The translations under genes were made by a program, and so were the position numbers. Under the pieces are notes generated by a model. It was not told the DNA's origin. It saw only the letters and a program-made list of their open reading frames with translations, and ran no database searches. Positions 1 through 6,582 of a DNA stretch of 19,401 nucleotides are shown here, piece by piece; position 1 is the stretch's first letter; every line of letters begins with the position of its first letter. The stretch comes from an uncultured Pseudomonadota bacterium (GTDB lineage: Bacteria > Pseudomonadota > Gammaproteobacteria > Burkholderiales > SG8-41). The DNA lies in contig CAMPGR010000068.1 in NCBI GenBank assembly GCA_946885605.1, forward strand, positions 1-19,401, read 5' to 3'.

Positions 1-789
1 AGGCGTTGTGCCGGCCGGCACCATTACGCCGTTCCACTCGATCGCTTCATAGCCCGGCACGCCCGCCTCCGCGATGGTCGGAATATCGGGCAGCGCCGTA
101 TTGCGCTGCGCGCGGCTGACACCGAGCGGCACGAGCTTGCCGCTCTTGAAGTGCTGGATCGCGGAGGGGATCGTGGCGAACAGCACGGCCGTCTCTCCGC
201 TCACGATGGAGACGACCGCCGGGCCGCCGCCCTTGTACGGGACATGGACCAGGTTGGTCCCCGTCATGTGTGCGAAGCGCGCCGTGGCGAGATGGTTCGC
301 GCTGCCGTTTCCGGCGGAGCCGTAGTTGAGCGTTCCGGGCTTCGACTTCGCAAGGGCGATGAGCTGCTTCACCGATTTCGCGGGAACCGAGGGATGCACC
401 GAGAGCACCATGGTGACGATGGACACGAGGCTCACCGGCACCAGGTCCTTCTCGGAATCGAACGGCATTTTCTTGTAGAGCGTCGGGTTCGCGCCGTATG
501 CGATGTTCGCCACGCCCAAGGTGTAGCCATCGGGCGGCGATTTCGCGACGAGATCGAGGCCTATGGTCGACGCGGCGCCGGGGCGGTTTTCGACCAGCAC
601 CTGCTGCCCGAGATTTTCAGTGAGACGCGGTGCCAGGATGCGAAAGACCACATCGGTCGAGCCGCCCGGGGCGTACGGCACGATGATCCGTATGGGCTTA
701 GCGGGATAGCTTTGCGCCGCCGCGGCGCCGCCCTGAAAAAGGATTGGGCACAACACGAGCGGCAACGCGCGCAGCCAGGTGAGCTTCAT
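1..789 (-). CDS. Bug/TctC-family tripartite tricarboxylate transporter receptor, C-terminus cut by window edge
   Basis: The minus strand reads open from an ATG at 789 to the window edge, about 263 codons of a family that is usually 320-330 residues, so the C-terminal fifth is missing. A hydrophobic signal peptide ends near QGGAAAAQS. It is followed by the family hallmarks YPAKPIRIIVPYAPGGSTD, NRPGAASTIG, AKSPPDGYT and HVPYKGGGP. AGGAGG lies about 9 nt before the ATG. Such proteins bind carboxylates in the periplasm and deliver them to TctA/TctB; many Burkholderiales copies are orphans without adjacent permease genes, and no permease gene is adjacent here inside the window. The ligand cannot be predicted. 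A dyad and a direct repeat lie just upstream. Confidence 0.93.
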   Translation of the reverse strand, partial: MKLTWLRALPLVLCPILFQGGAAAAQSYPAKPIRIIVPYAPGGSTDVVFRILAPRLTENLGQQVLVENRPGAASTIGLDLVAKSPPDGYTLGVANIAYGANPTLYKKMPFDSEKDLVPVSLVSIVTMVLSVHPSVPAKSVKQLIALAKSKPGTLNYGSAGNGSANHLATARFAHMTGTNLVHVPYKGGGPAVVSIVSGETAVLFATIPSAIQHFKSGKLVPLGVSRAQRNTALPDIPTIAEAGVPGYEAIEWNGVMVPAGTTP

Positions 790-806
790 GTCCGGGAACC
801 TCCTCT

Positions 807-854
807 GATTCTTGTGATGCGATTCTTGCATTGGCGAATAGCTTACACCAATGC
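807..854. promoter_or_regulatory. Operator-like inverted repeat plus direct repeat upstream of tctC
   Basis: GCATTGG (828-834) and CCAATGC (848-854) form a perfect 7-bp inverted repeat with a 13-bp spacer, so the half-sites repeat every 20 bp, about two helical turns. Next to it GATTCTTG occurs twice (807-814 and 821-828) with a 14-bp period. Both lie within 65 bp upstream of the receptor ATG at 789, where a regulator could bind. No convincing -35/-10 pair was seen. A regulatory role is inferred. Confidence 0.4.
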
Positions 855-902
855 CGCCCAGGACAGACACGGGGACGGACCACCAAGCAGACAAGAGAGC
901 CC

Positions 903-919
903 CGCCCGCATGACGGGCG
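903..919 (-). terminator. Short hairpin after the Gln-rich gene, weak terminator candidate
   Basis: CGCCCG (903-908) pairs with CGGGCG (914-919) over a 5-nt loop and begins at the stop codon of the Gln-rich gene. On the minus strand it is followed by GGGCTCTCTTG and not by a clean T-run, so termination would be weak or Rho-assisted. Confidence 0.35.
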
Positions 920-1336
920 TCAGTTTCCGCTGCGCCGCTGCGCCTGATCCAGTTCCCAATCGAAGCGCTGCATCTGGCGCCGGCTTTCCTGCTCCGCGCG
1001 CTGCCGCTCGAGCTGGGCCTTCGCACGGCGCGTCGCTTCGTCGTCCAAGGACGAAGGCGGCGGCAGATGCTGCTGCTGGCGGTAATGCAGCGCGCGCTGC
1101 TGTTGCAGTTGCTCCGTTTCGAGCTGGCGGATCGCCTGTTCCTGCTGCACGCTTGGCGGCGGAGGCTGCGTGCTGCGCTGGTACTGCTGCATGCGCAGCT
1201 GCAGCTCGTCCTGCTGCTGCTGGCGCTGCAACTGGTGGCGCTGGAGCTCGCGCGCGGCTGGATCGTCCGCCATGGCCGGTGCGCCGGCGAGGGACACCAG
1301 GAGACCGCAGAAAACGACGGATCGCTGAATGGGCAT
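920..1336 (-). CDS. Glutamine-rich exported protein of unknown function
   Basis: The encoded protein has 138 residues. The start at 1336 is chosen over an upstream in-frame ATG at 1492 because it gives a clean signal peptide (MPIQRSVVFCGLLVSLAG, cleavage after AMA) and has an ACGAGG ribosome site. The mature part is almost entirely Gln, Arg, Glu, Leu and Pro, with runs such as QLQRQQQQDELQLR. It is probably a long helix or coiled coil broken by a PPPP segment in the middle. No enzymatic motif is visible. Periplasmic location is inferred from the signal peptide. It lies upstream of and in the same direction as the truncated TctC gene, 130 bp away, and is divergent from the DUF2846 lipoprotein. 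The family was not recognised. Confidence 0.7.
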   Translation of the reverse strand: MPIQRSVVFCGLLVSLAGAPAMADDPAARELQRHQLQRQQQQDELQLRMQQYQRSTQPPPPSVQQEQAIRQLETEQLQQQRALHYRQQQHLPPPSSLDDEATRRAKAQLERQRAEQESRRQMQRFDWELDQAQRRSGN

Positions 1337-1518
1337 GCCTCGTTGGACGTGCACCGAAGGGAAAAGTGCCTGGCGATGTGACGTATTTGGGCCAAATTCA
1401 CTCGGCGTTCGGATATCCTGCGCGTCATGACGTTGTACTAAAATCGGGCTGGCCGTGAAGTCATTCGGTTCCGCGCCGGCGTGGAATTCCAAAATTTTTT
1501 TGATCGAAGGGGAGATGA
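1337..1518. promoter_or_regulatory. Divergent intergenic region with a 13-bp dyad
   Basis: This gap separates two divergent genes and should hold a promoter for each. ATTTGG-G-CCAAAT (1385-1397) is a perfect dyad suitable for a dimeric regulator. TAAAAT at 1439-1444 could be a -10 element for the lipoprotein gene, but no good -35 element stands at the right distance. Assignment is weak. Confidence 0.3.
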
Positions 1519-1959
1519 ATGAAGTTGATCAGAGCGGTATTCCTGCTTGTCTTTGTTGCCCTTGCCGGTTGTGCCTCCGTTCCAATGGCCTCCATGGAAG
1601 CCGATACGAGCGCCAAGCAGTTCCAGCCCCGCAAAGGCCACTCCAATATCTACCTCTACCGCAGTGAGACGCTGGGCGCTGCAGTTGCGATGACAGTCAG
1701 TCTGAATGGGAAAGTCATGGGCAAAACGGGTGCGCAAACGTATTTTCTCTGGGAGGTGCCGCCCGGGACGTACGAAATCGCCTCGCACACCGAAAACACG
1801 GCACGAATCACCGTGAATGCCCAGGAAGGCCGCAATCACTATGTCTGGCAGGAGGTGAAGATGGGCTTGTGGCAACCGCGATCGCAGTTACATCAAGTGA
1901 GCGAGGAGGAAGGAAGAAAAGCGGTTCTGGAATGCAAGCGCACCACAGAAGGTGAGTGA
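1519..1959 (+). CDS. DUF2846-family lipoprotein
   Basis: The 146-residue protein begins MKLIRAVFLLVFVALAGC, a signal peptide with the lipobox LAGC and lipidated Cys18. AAGGGGAG stands 4 nt before the ATG. The mature part contains NIYLYRSE, a short beta-rich core (VSLNGKVMGKT), FLWEVPPGTYEI and a C-terminal segment HYVWQEVKMGLW, the pattern of DUF2846 envelope lipoproteins found widely in Proteobacteria. The biochemical role of the family is unknown. The protein is expected in the outer or inner membrane facing the periplasm; a Met follows Cys18 only several residues later, so no clear Lol-avoidance Asp is seen at +2 (Ala). It is a single-gene transcript convergent with the DUF2238 gene. Confidence 0.88.
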   Translation: MKLIRAVFLLVFVALAGCASVPMASMEADTSAKQFQPRKGHSNIYLYRSETLGAAVAMTVSLNGKVMGKTGAQTYFLWEVPPGTYEIASHTENTARITVNAQEGRNHYVWQEVKMGLWQPRSQLHQVSEEEGRKAVLECKRTTEGE

Positions 1960-1995
1960 GCCCGCTCACTGCTTCGGTAAATCGCCTTTACGTCG

Positions 1996-2020
1996 GGTGT
2001 GCGTCGCAGGCACGCACACC
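1996..2020. terminator. Bidirectional hairpin between convergent genes
   Basis: GGTGTGCGT (1996-2004) and ACGCACACC (2012-2020) form a perfect 9-bp GC-rich stem with a 7-nt loop, midway between the stop codons of the DUF2846 gene (1959) and the DUF2238 gene (2031). No T-run follows on either strand, so it is a plausible shared terminator or 3'-end stabilising hairpin and not a textbook intrinsic terminator. Confidence 0.5.
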
Positions 2021-2030
2021 GCGACTTGCC

Positions 2031-2804
2031 TCAGCGATGGGAATCGGCGGCCCGCTCTTCATTCAGCATGCGTGAAATCTCTTCTTCGCCCAACGGTTGT
2101 GGAATCTTGACCCGGAGGCTCTCCGCCCATTCCCGCGCAAAGTCGCGTTGCAGGCGGCGATTGATGGCGGACGTAAGCAGCATTGCGATCAATGCACCGA
2201 GGCTCGCGAGCGCCATATCCTTGTGCGCGTCCCACACATCGCCCTGGGTGCCGAGGTAATCCTGACCGAGGTCTCCGCCGAAAACTTCCGCTGCCGCCCA
2301 CTCGAACAACTCGAACACCATCGAAGTCGACATCGTCAGGTCCAGGGGCAGGAAGTAGCCCCAGAAGCCGCGGACCGCGGCCACCCGCAGGAAGACCTCG
2401 CGCACCGGGTAGGCGAGCAGCAGGCCGTAGCTGAAGTGCACCATTCGATCGAAATTGTTGCGCTCCCAGCCCAGCAGGCTGTCGAGCTTCACTCCGCTGA
2501 CTGACTCGAACCACTCATCGTACGGCACTTCCGCATAGGTATAGTGCGCGCCGACCTCGTGCAGGCACAGGAAGAGAAAGATGAGCGTGTACGAGACGCG
2601 GGACAGGACTAGCTTCTTATACGTGAGCGCGACGCCGACCACGAACGCCAGCACCAGGGCGTTTTCCAGCGCCCAGTCTCCGCGATACCGGGGCTCGATC
2701 GCGAGCGTCGTCCACACAATGGCGAACAGGATGCCGAGCGCCAGCAAGTAACTGCGGTGCTCGGCATAAGCTTGCTCGGGTGCAGCAGCGATGACCTGGG
2801 CCAT
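2031..2804 (-). CDS. DUF2238 (YjdF-like) integral membrane protein
   Basis: The protein has 257 residues, near the usual family size of about 200-220 plus a C-terminal tail. Hydrophobic segments lie at about 19-36, 48-62, 71-90, 124-141, 150-168 and 196-215, giving five or six membrane spans. The family signature is seen as FLFLCLHEVGAHYTYAEVPY, NNFDRMVHFSYGLL, FELFEWAAAEVFGG and TQGDVWDAHKDM; the conserved His, Glu and Asp residues inside or beside membrane segments hint at a metal or proton site. E. coli YjdF belongs here and its function is not established. The charged tail (RLQRDFAREWAE and onward) should be cytoplasmic. AGGGAA lies upstream of the ATG. The gene is divergent from the SYLF lipoprotein. 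Confidence 0.9.
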   Translation of the reverse strand: MAQVIAAAPEQAYAEHRSYLLALGILFAIVWTTLAIEPRYRGDWALENALVLAFVVGVALTYKKLVLSRVSYTLIFLFLCLHEVGAHYTYAEVPYDEWFESVSGVKLDSLLGWERNNFDRMVHFSYGLLLAYPVREVFLRVAAVRGFWGYFLPLDLTMSTSMVFELFEWAAAEVFGGDLGQDYLGTQGDVWDAHKDMALASLGALIAMLLTSAINRRLQRDFAREWAESLRVKIPQPLGEEEISRMLNEERAADSHR

Positions 2805-3170
2805 TGTTCACGTTTCCCTGGTTGCTTGCCCCGCCTGGAGGCGGAACGACGCGATCATACACGCTCTATTCCCAGAGCTTCCGACAGCCGTCGTCCTCCG
2901 CGTACCTACAGCGGGACCGCGCCGGCTCGTCGGCTCCGACTGCTTTTTGTCGACTTGACGCGGATCAACGCGGTGCCATACGAGCCGAGCAGCGTGCCAA
3001 TTTCACCCTCACTGCGTAAAAGAACTACATATATGGAGACCATACTGATGCATGGCCGCAAGTTCGATTTCGAGGTCGGGCTGAGGGACGGAAGCAAGCG
3101 CTATGAATGAGGCGCATATGCCTGCTCGCCGGCCTTGTGTTCCTCCGGTAATCGTTACAAGGAGTGCATC
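2805..3170. other. 366-bp divergent intergenic region, no firm gene
   Basis: The region lies between divergent genes. TTGACG at 2955-2960, followed 17 bp later by ATACGA (2978-2983), is a weak sigma70-type candidate for the SYLF gene. A 25-codon open frame (3033-3110, beginning METILMHGRKFDFEVGL) has no convincing ribosome site and is not called as a gene. Nothing else is supported. Confidence 0.3.
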
Positions 3171-3854
3171 ATGCAATCGACTATCCGACACGCCGTGACC
3201 TTTGTAGTCTTCTGCGCTGTTGCGGGGCTTGCAGGCTGCGGTACGACGACGCCAACGCGTTCCGACACGACGGAGCAGGTTGCCCGGGCACAACAGACGA
3301 TCGCGAATTTCGCGAACGATCCTGAAATGAAGTGGTTCAGGGAAAACCTGAACAAGGCCCGGGCGGTGATTATCAGTCCGCGGGTCACACGCGCGGCTTT
3401 CGTGTTCGGCGGATCTGGCGGTGAAGCGCTGGTGCTTGCGCGCGACAAGAGTGGCAGGTGGATCGGCCCGGCCTTCTACAATTTGGCCGCTGGCGGCGTC
3501 GGCTTCCAGTTGGGCGTGGACGTTTCCGAGGTCGTCATACTGGTCATGTCCGAACAGGCTCTGAATGGACTCCTCAGCCGCTCATTCAAGCTCGGTGGAG
3601 ATGCGACCATCACGGCCGGTCCGGTCGGCGTCGGTGCGGCGGCGACGGTGACGGCCGACATGGTATCCTTCGCTCGCTCGAAAGGCGCCTACGTGGGGGT
3701 GAGTCTTGACGGAACGGTCCTTGCGCCTGACGATGCCGCCAATCAGGCGTTCTACGGTAAGCCGGTCACCCCGGTTGATATCCTGGTGCGCGCAACCGTC
3801 AAGAATCCCGACGCCGCGCCGCTCCAACAGGCACTTGCCCGCATTACCAAGTGA
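3171..3854 (+). CDS. SYLF-domain (YSC84/BPSL1445-like) lipoprotein
   Basis: The encoded protein has 227 residues. The start at 3171 is preferred over an upstream in-frame ATG at 3135 because AAGGAG precedes it by 7 nt and it places the signal peptide directly at the N-terminus (MQSTIRHAVTFVVFCAVAG, lipobox LAGC, Cys23). The remainder matches the SYLF lipid-binding fold: a helical start, then ARAVIISPRVTRAAFVFGGSGG, the WIGPAFYNLAAGGVGFQLG segment, VILVMSEQALNGLL, GPVGVGAAATV and SKGAYVGVSLDGTVLAPD. Eukaryotic SYLF proteins bind phosphoinositides; bacterial versions are envelope lipoproteins of uncertain role, probably in membrane maintenance. The gene is monocistronic and convergent with paiB. 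Confidence 0.92.
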   Translation: MQSTIRHAVTFVVFCAVAGLAGCGTTTPTRSDTTEQVARAQQTIANFANDPEMKWFRENLNKARAVIISPRVTRAAFVFGGSGGEALVLARDKSGRWIGPAFYNLAAGGVGFQLGVDVSEVVILVMSEQALNGLLSRSFKLGGDATITAGPVGVGAAATVTADMVSFARSKGAYVGVSLDGTVLAPDDAANQAFYGKPVTPVDILVRATVKNPDAAPLQQALARITK

Positions 3855-3869
3855 TCGTCGAAGACGCCA

Positions 3870-3921
3870 TCAGCCAAAATCGGCGTCCAGCACGATGCGA
3901 TAGCGGGCCTTGCCGGTTTCA
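3870..3921 (-). pseudogene. Possible 3' remnant of a zinc-type alcohol dehydrogenase gene
   Basis: Directly after the paiB stop, another minus-strand frame reads TETGKARYRIVLDADFG and then stops at 3870. The GKARYR-hydrophobic-VL pattern near a C-terminus recalls the last strand of zinc-type medium-chain dehydrogenases. The match is short, and upstream this frame lies inside paiB, so it could be chance. If real, it marks a deletion junction at the paiB 3' end. Confidence 0.22.
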
Positions 3922-4527
3922 GTGCGTGGGCGGCTCGTACTTTTCCTTCATCAATGCGGCAAGTGCGAGATTTCCCTCTGACCCGGAGGCTTCGAGCTGC
4001 GCGATGACGGCGGCGCGATCCGTAGCGGGCCGGTTCTGGCTCAGCTTGAACTTGCCCTGCACTTCGCTCACGGCGACTTCCACGCCCACGATGGCGCCCA
4101 GCATGCGCGGATCGTAGGCCGGCACCCACGGTCGCTCGTTGTGGCGCTCGTACTTCCCGGTCAGGCTTTCGACGATCGGCCTGATTTCAGCCGGATCCTC
4201 CAGCGCCCGCGCGCGGCCGTATATATGCGCCACGGCGTAGTTCCACGTCGGCACGCCGGGTGCGCGATACCACGATGGCGAGATGTAGCCATGCGGCCCC
4301 TGGAACACCACCATGACTTCCGTATCGCCGGAAAAGTGACGCCACTGCGGATTGGCGCGCGCGACGTGCCCCAGCAGCACCTTCCTCTCCTTCTCATAGA
4401 GGAAAGGAATGTGGCTCGCGAACGGGCGCCGGTCCGCTAGGGTGACGAGCATCCCGAATCCGTTCTCAGCGATGAGGCCCGCGAGCCTGTCCGCATCGTC
4501 CTCGCTGAAATGCCGGGGCACGTACAT
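3919..4527 (-). CDS. paiB: PaiB-like FMN-binding negative transcriptional regulator
   Basis: The protein has 202 residues, the usual family size. It begins MYVPRHFSEDDADRLAGLIA and carries PaiB landmarks: FGMLVTLADRRPFASHIPFL, GHVARANPQW, FQGPHGYISPSWY, VPTWNYAVAHIYG and a late LSQNRPATDRAAVIAQLE. The core is a split-barrel flavin-reductase-like fold. B. subtilis PaiB represses sporulation and protease genes, but most homologues are uncharacterised and may be flavin-dependent enzymes. It starts 21 bp after the stop of tctC2, so it is probably the last gene of the catabolic operon. Its own ribosome site is poor, which suggests translation is helped by the preceding gene. A link to pathway control is inferred from position only. 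Confidence 0.9.
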   Translation of the reverse strand: MYVPRHFSEDDADRLAGLIAENGFGMLVTLADRRPFASHIPFLYEKERKVLLGHVARANPQWRHFSGDTEVMVVFQGPHGYISPSWYRAPGVPTWNYAVAHIYGRARALEDPAEIRPIVESLTGKYERHNERPWVPAYDPRMLGAIVGVEVAVSEVQGKFKLSQNRPATDRAAVIAQLEASGSEGNLALAALMKEKYEPPTH

Positions 4528-4548
4528 AACGCGCTCAGCCTTCTTCAG

Positions 4549-5529
4549 TCACTTCTTGGAGAGGCCGATCGAGTCGATGAACTCCTTCTGCGCCGCGCGC
4601 TGCTCGGCAAGATACTTCGCGAACTCCGCGCTGCCCATCCACCGGTCCTCGTACATGTTCTTCTTGGAGTAATCCCGCCACAGCGGGCTCGCATGCGCCT
4701 TCTTGAGGACGCCTTCCATGGCGGAGACCGCTTCCTTCGGCACGCCCGCCGGCATGCCGAACCCGCGACCCGTTCCGATCTGCACCTTGTACCCGATTTC
4801 CGTCAGCGTCGGCACATCGGGCAGCGCGGGCATGCGCTGCTCGGTAGTGACGGCGAGCACCCGCATCTTCTTCGCTTCGATGTGCGCCCATGCCTCGCTC
4901 ACGTTCTCGGTGGTGAACGGCACGTGTCCGCCGAGCACCGAGAGCACCGCTTCCGAACCGGCCTTGAAGGTCACGAACTTGAACTTGGCGCCCGTCTCGC
5001 GCTCGATCCGCCAGAGCGTCTGCCGGCCGGTCCCCGTGGCCGAGGTGACCGCGCATACGATCGCTTCCGGCTGGGTCTTCGCGTCGTCCACCAGGTCCTT
5101 GAACGTCTTGTATTTGGAATCCGTCGGCACGATTACGCCCTGCGGATCGCGGGCGAAGAATGCGACGGGGGTGAAATGCTCGAGCCCGAGTTCGAGATCG
5201 GCGCGCGAAATCGCCGTGACGAACGAGCCCGTCGCGATCGTCAGGATGGTGTGCGGATCGCCCCGCTTGCTCTTCACATAAGTGAACGCGACCGCTCCCG
5301 CGCCGCCCGTCTTGTTCGCGACGATCATCGGCTGCGTCACGAGCTTCTCCCGCGTAATGATCTCCTGGACCAATCGCGCGAAGACGTCGGTGCCGCCTCC
5401 CGGATTCACGTGGACCACGAACTCGAGTGTCTTCGAGGGATAGCCCGGCGCGGACAACGCGGGCGCTGCACCCATGCCCGCCGCCAACGCACATGCCGCC
5501 GCGAGACGCCAAACGACTGCCTTGCTCAT
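4549..5529 (-). CDS. Bug/TctC-family receptor (second receptor of the TTT operon)
   Basis: The 326-residue product starts at 5529, where AAGGAGG stands about 9 nt upstream; longer in-frame starts lack a signal peptide. The signal peptide MSKAVVWRLAAACALAAGMG ends at about ALSA. Family motifs include YPSKTLEFVVHVNPGGGTD, a loop with ANKTGGAGAVAF, a central TSATGTGRQTLW and LPDVPTLTEIGY. The HVNPGGGTD variant and the absence of a clear SPPDGYT motif place it in a divergent branch, like that of its neighbour. It begins 31 bp after the frameshifted receptor gene and probably arose as an older duplicate with different ligand preference. It may supply the receptor function if the neighbour is inactive. 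Confidence 0.92.
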   Translation of the reverse strand: MSKAVVWRLAAACALAAGMGAAPALSAPGYPSKTLEFVVHVNPGGGTDVFARLVQEIITREKLVTQPMIVANKTGGAGAVAFTYVKSKRGDPHTILTIATGSFVTAISRADLELGLEHFTPVAFFARDPQGVIVPTDSKYKTFKDLVDDAKTQPEAIVCAVTSATGTGRQTLWRIERETGAKFKFVTFKAGSEAVLSVLGGHVPFTTENVSEAWAHIEAKKMRVLAVTTEQRMPALPDVPTLTEIGYKVQIGTGRGFGMPAGVPKEAVSAMEGVLKKAHASPLWRDYSKKNMYEDRWMGSAEFAKYLAEQRAAQKEFIDSIGLSKK

Positions 5530-5560
5530 GCTGGTTTTCCTCCTTCGTTGATGAACCTGC

Positions 5561-6543
5561 TTACTTTGCTTCCTTGAGTAGTCCGGCCTTGCCCATGATC
5601 TCCCGCACCGCCGCTCTGCGCTTGTCGAAGGCCGGCACGATGTTCTGCGGCGGGATGTACTCCCAGCGCGTGTTCCGCTCGTTGGCAAACTTGATGTAGC
5701 CGGGGTCCTTCACCGCCTTTTCGATCGCGCTCACGAGCACGGCGACGATTTCCTTCGGCATCTTCGGCGGTCCCATGAGGAAGTTCGTGGATTCCCAGCT
5801 CACGTCGTAACCCAGTTCCTTCACCGTTGGAATCTTGTCGTACGGCGCCGGGGCGCGCGCGTCGCCCAGCGTTGCTAGAAACCTCACCTGCCCGCTCTCG
5901 ACCATGCCCTTCGCCGAACCGAGCGCCGCGACACCGAGTTCCGCATGCCCGCCGGCGACCTGCGCCACGGTCATCGCCCCCGCGCCCGGCTGGGGAATGG
6001 TGTTCACCTTGATGCCGGTTCCGCCGATGAACGACATGGCGGCGACCCACCAGCTCTGCCCGACGCCCGCAGTGGCCATGTTCAACTTGCCGGGATTCGC
6101 TTTCGCGTGTTTGATCGCCTCCTGGATCGTATTCAGGTGCAGGGGCGTCTTGGTCGATGCGATCACGATGGGAAAGAAGGTGGCGTAAGCGCCGAGGTGG
6201 GTGAAGTCGTGATAGTCGAGCGGCGAGATGCCCTGCAGCTTGTTGGTGATGATGGTCGCCGAGCCCCAGCCGAGGTGTAGCCGTCCGGCTTCGCGGCGTG
6301 TATTTCGCGGTAGGCGATGGAGCTGCCGCCGCCGGGCTTGTTGACGATCACGACGGGCTGGCCCAGCATCTTGGACACGCTCTGCATGATCGGCCGCACC
6401 AGCACGTCTCCGTCGGCGCCGGCTTCGACGCCGACGATGCACATGATCGGCTTCGCCGGATACTTGTCAGCCGCGTGCGCAGTGCCCGCGCCAACGCCCG
6501 CAACCAATCCAAGACTCGCGATCGCTATCGACAGCTTCCTCAT
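5561..6543 (-). pseudogene. Bug/TctC-family receptor with a single-base frameshift
   Basis: The gene starts at 6543 (AAGGAGAGG upstream; signal peptide MRKLSIAIASLGLVAGVG, cleavage after AHA). It reads normally through KYPAKPIMCIVG, NKPGGGSSIAYRE and AAKPDGYT, then leaves frame at about 6275-6277. One added base there, in ACC-TCGGC, restores LGWGSATIITNKLQGISP and the rest of the family to a TAA at 5561. With it the length is exactly 328 codons, normal for the family. As written, translation stops at 6163 after 126 residues. No other damage is visible, so a recent mutation or an assembly error in a short C-run are both possible. It directly follows tctA and would be the cognate receptor. Confidence 0.88.
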
Positions 6544-6582
6544 GCTCCTCTCCTTTCTTGTCATGTGGGATTTCATCCTGCT

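Noticed and set aside
151..1458. A 435-codon plus-strand open frame
   Set aside because: It runs antisense to the TctC and Gln-rich genes, with Ala/Arg-rich meaningless composition and no ribosome site.
3033..3110. A 25-codon plus-strand frame (METILMHGRKFDFEVGL...)
   Set aside because: No clear Shine-Dalgarno sequence and no family match; most likely leader sequence of the SYLF gene.
4510..5577. A 355-codon plus-strand open frame
   Set aside because: It is antisense to the complete tctC2 gene and has Arg/His-rich composition without domain features.
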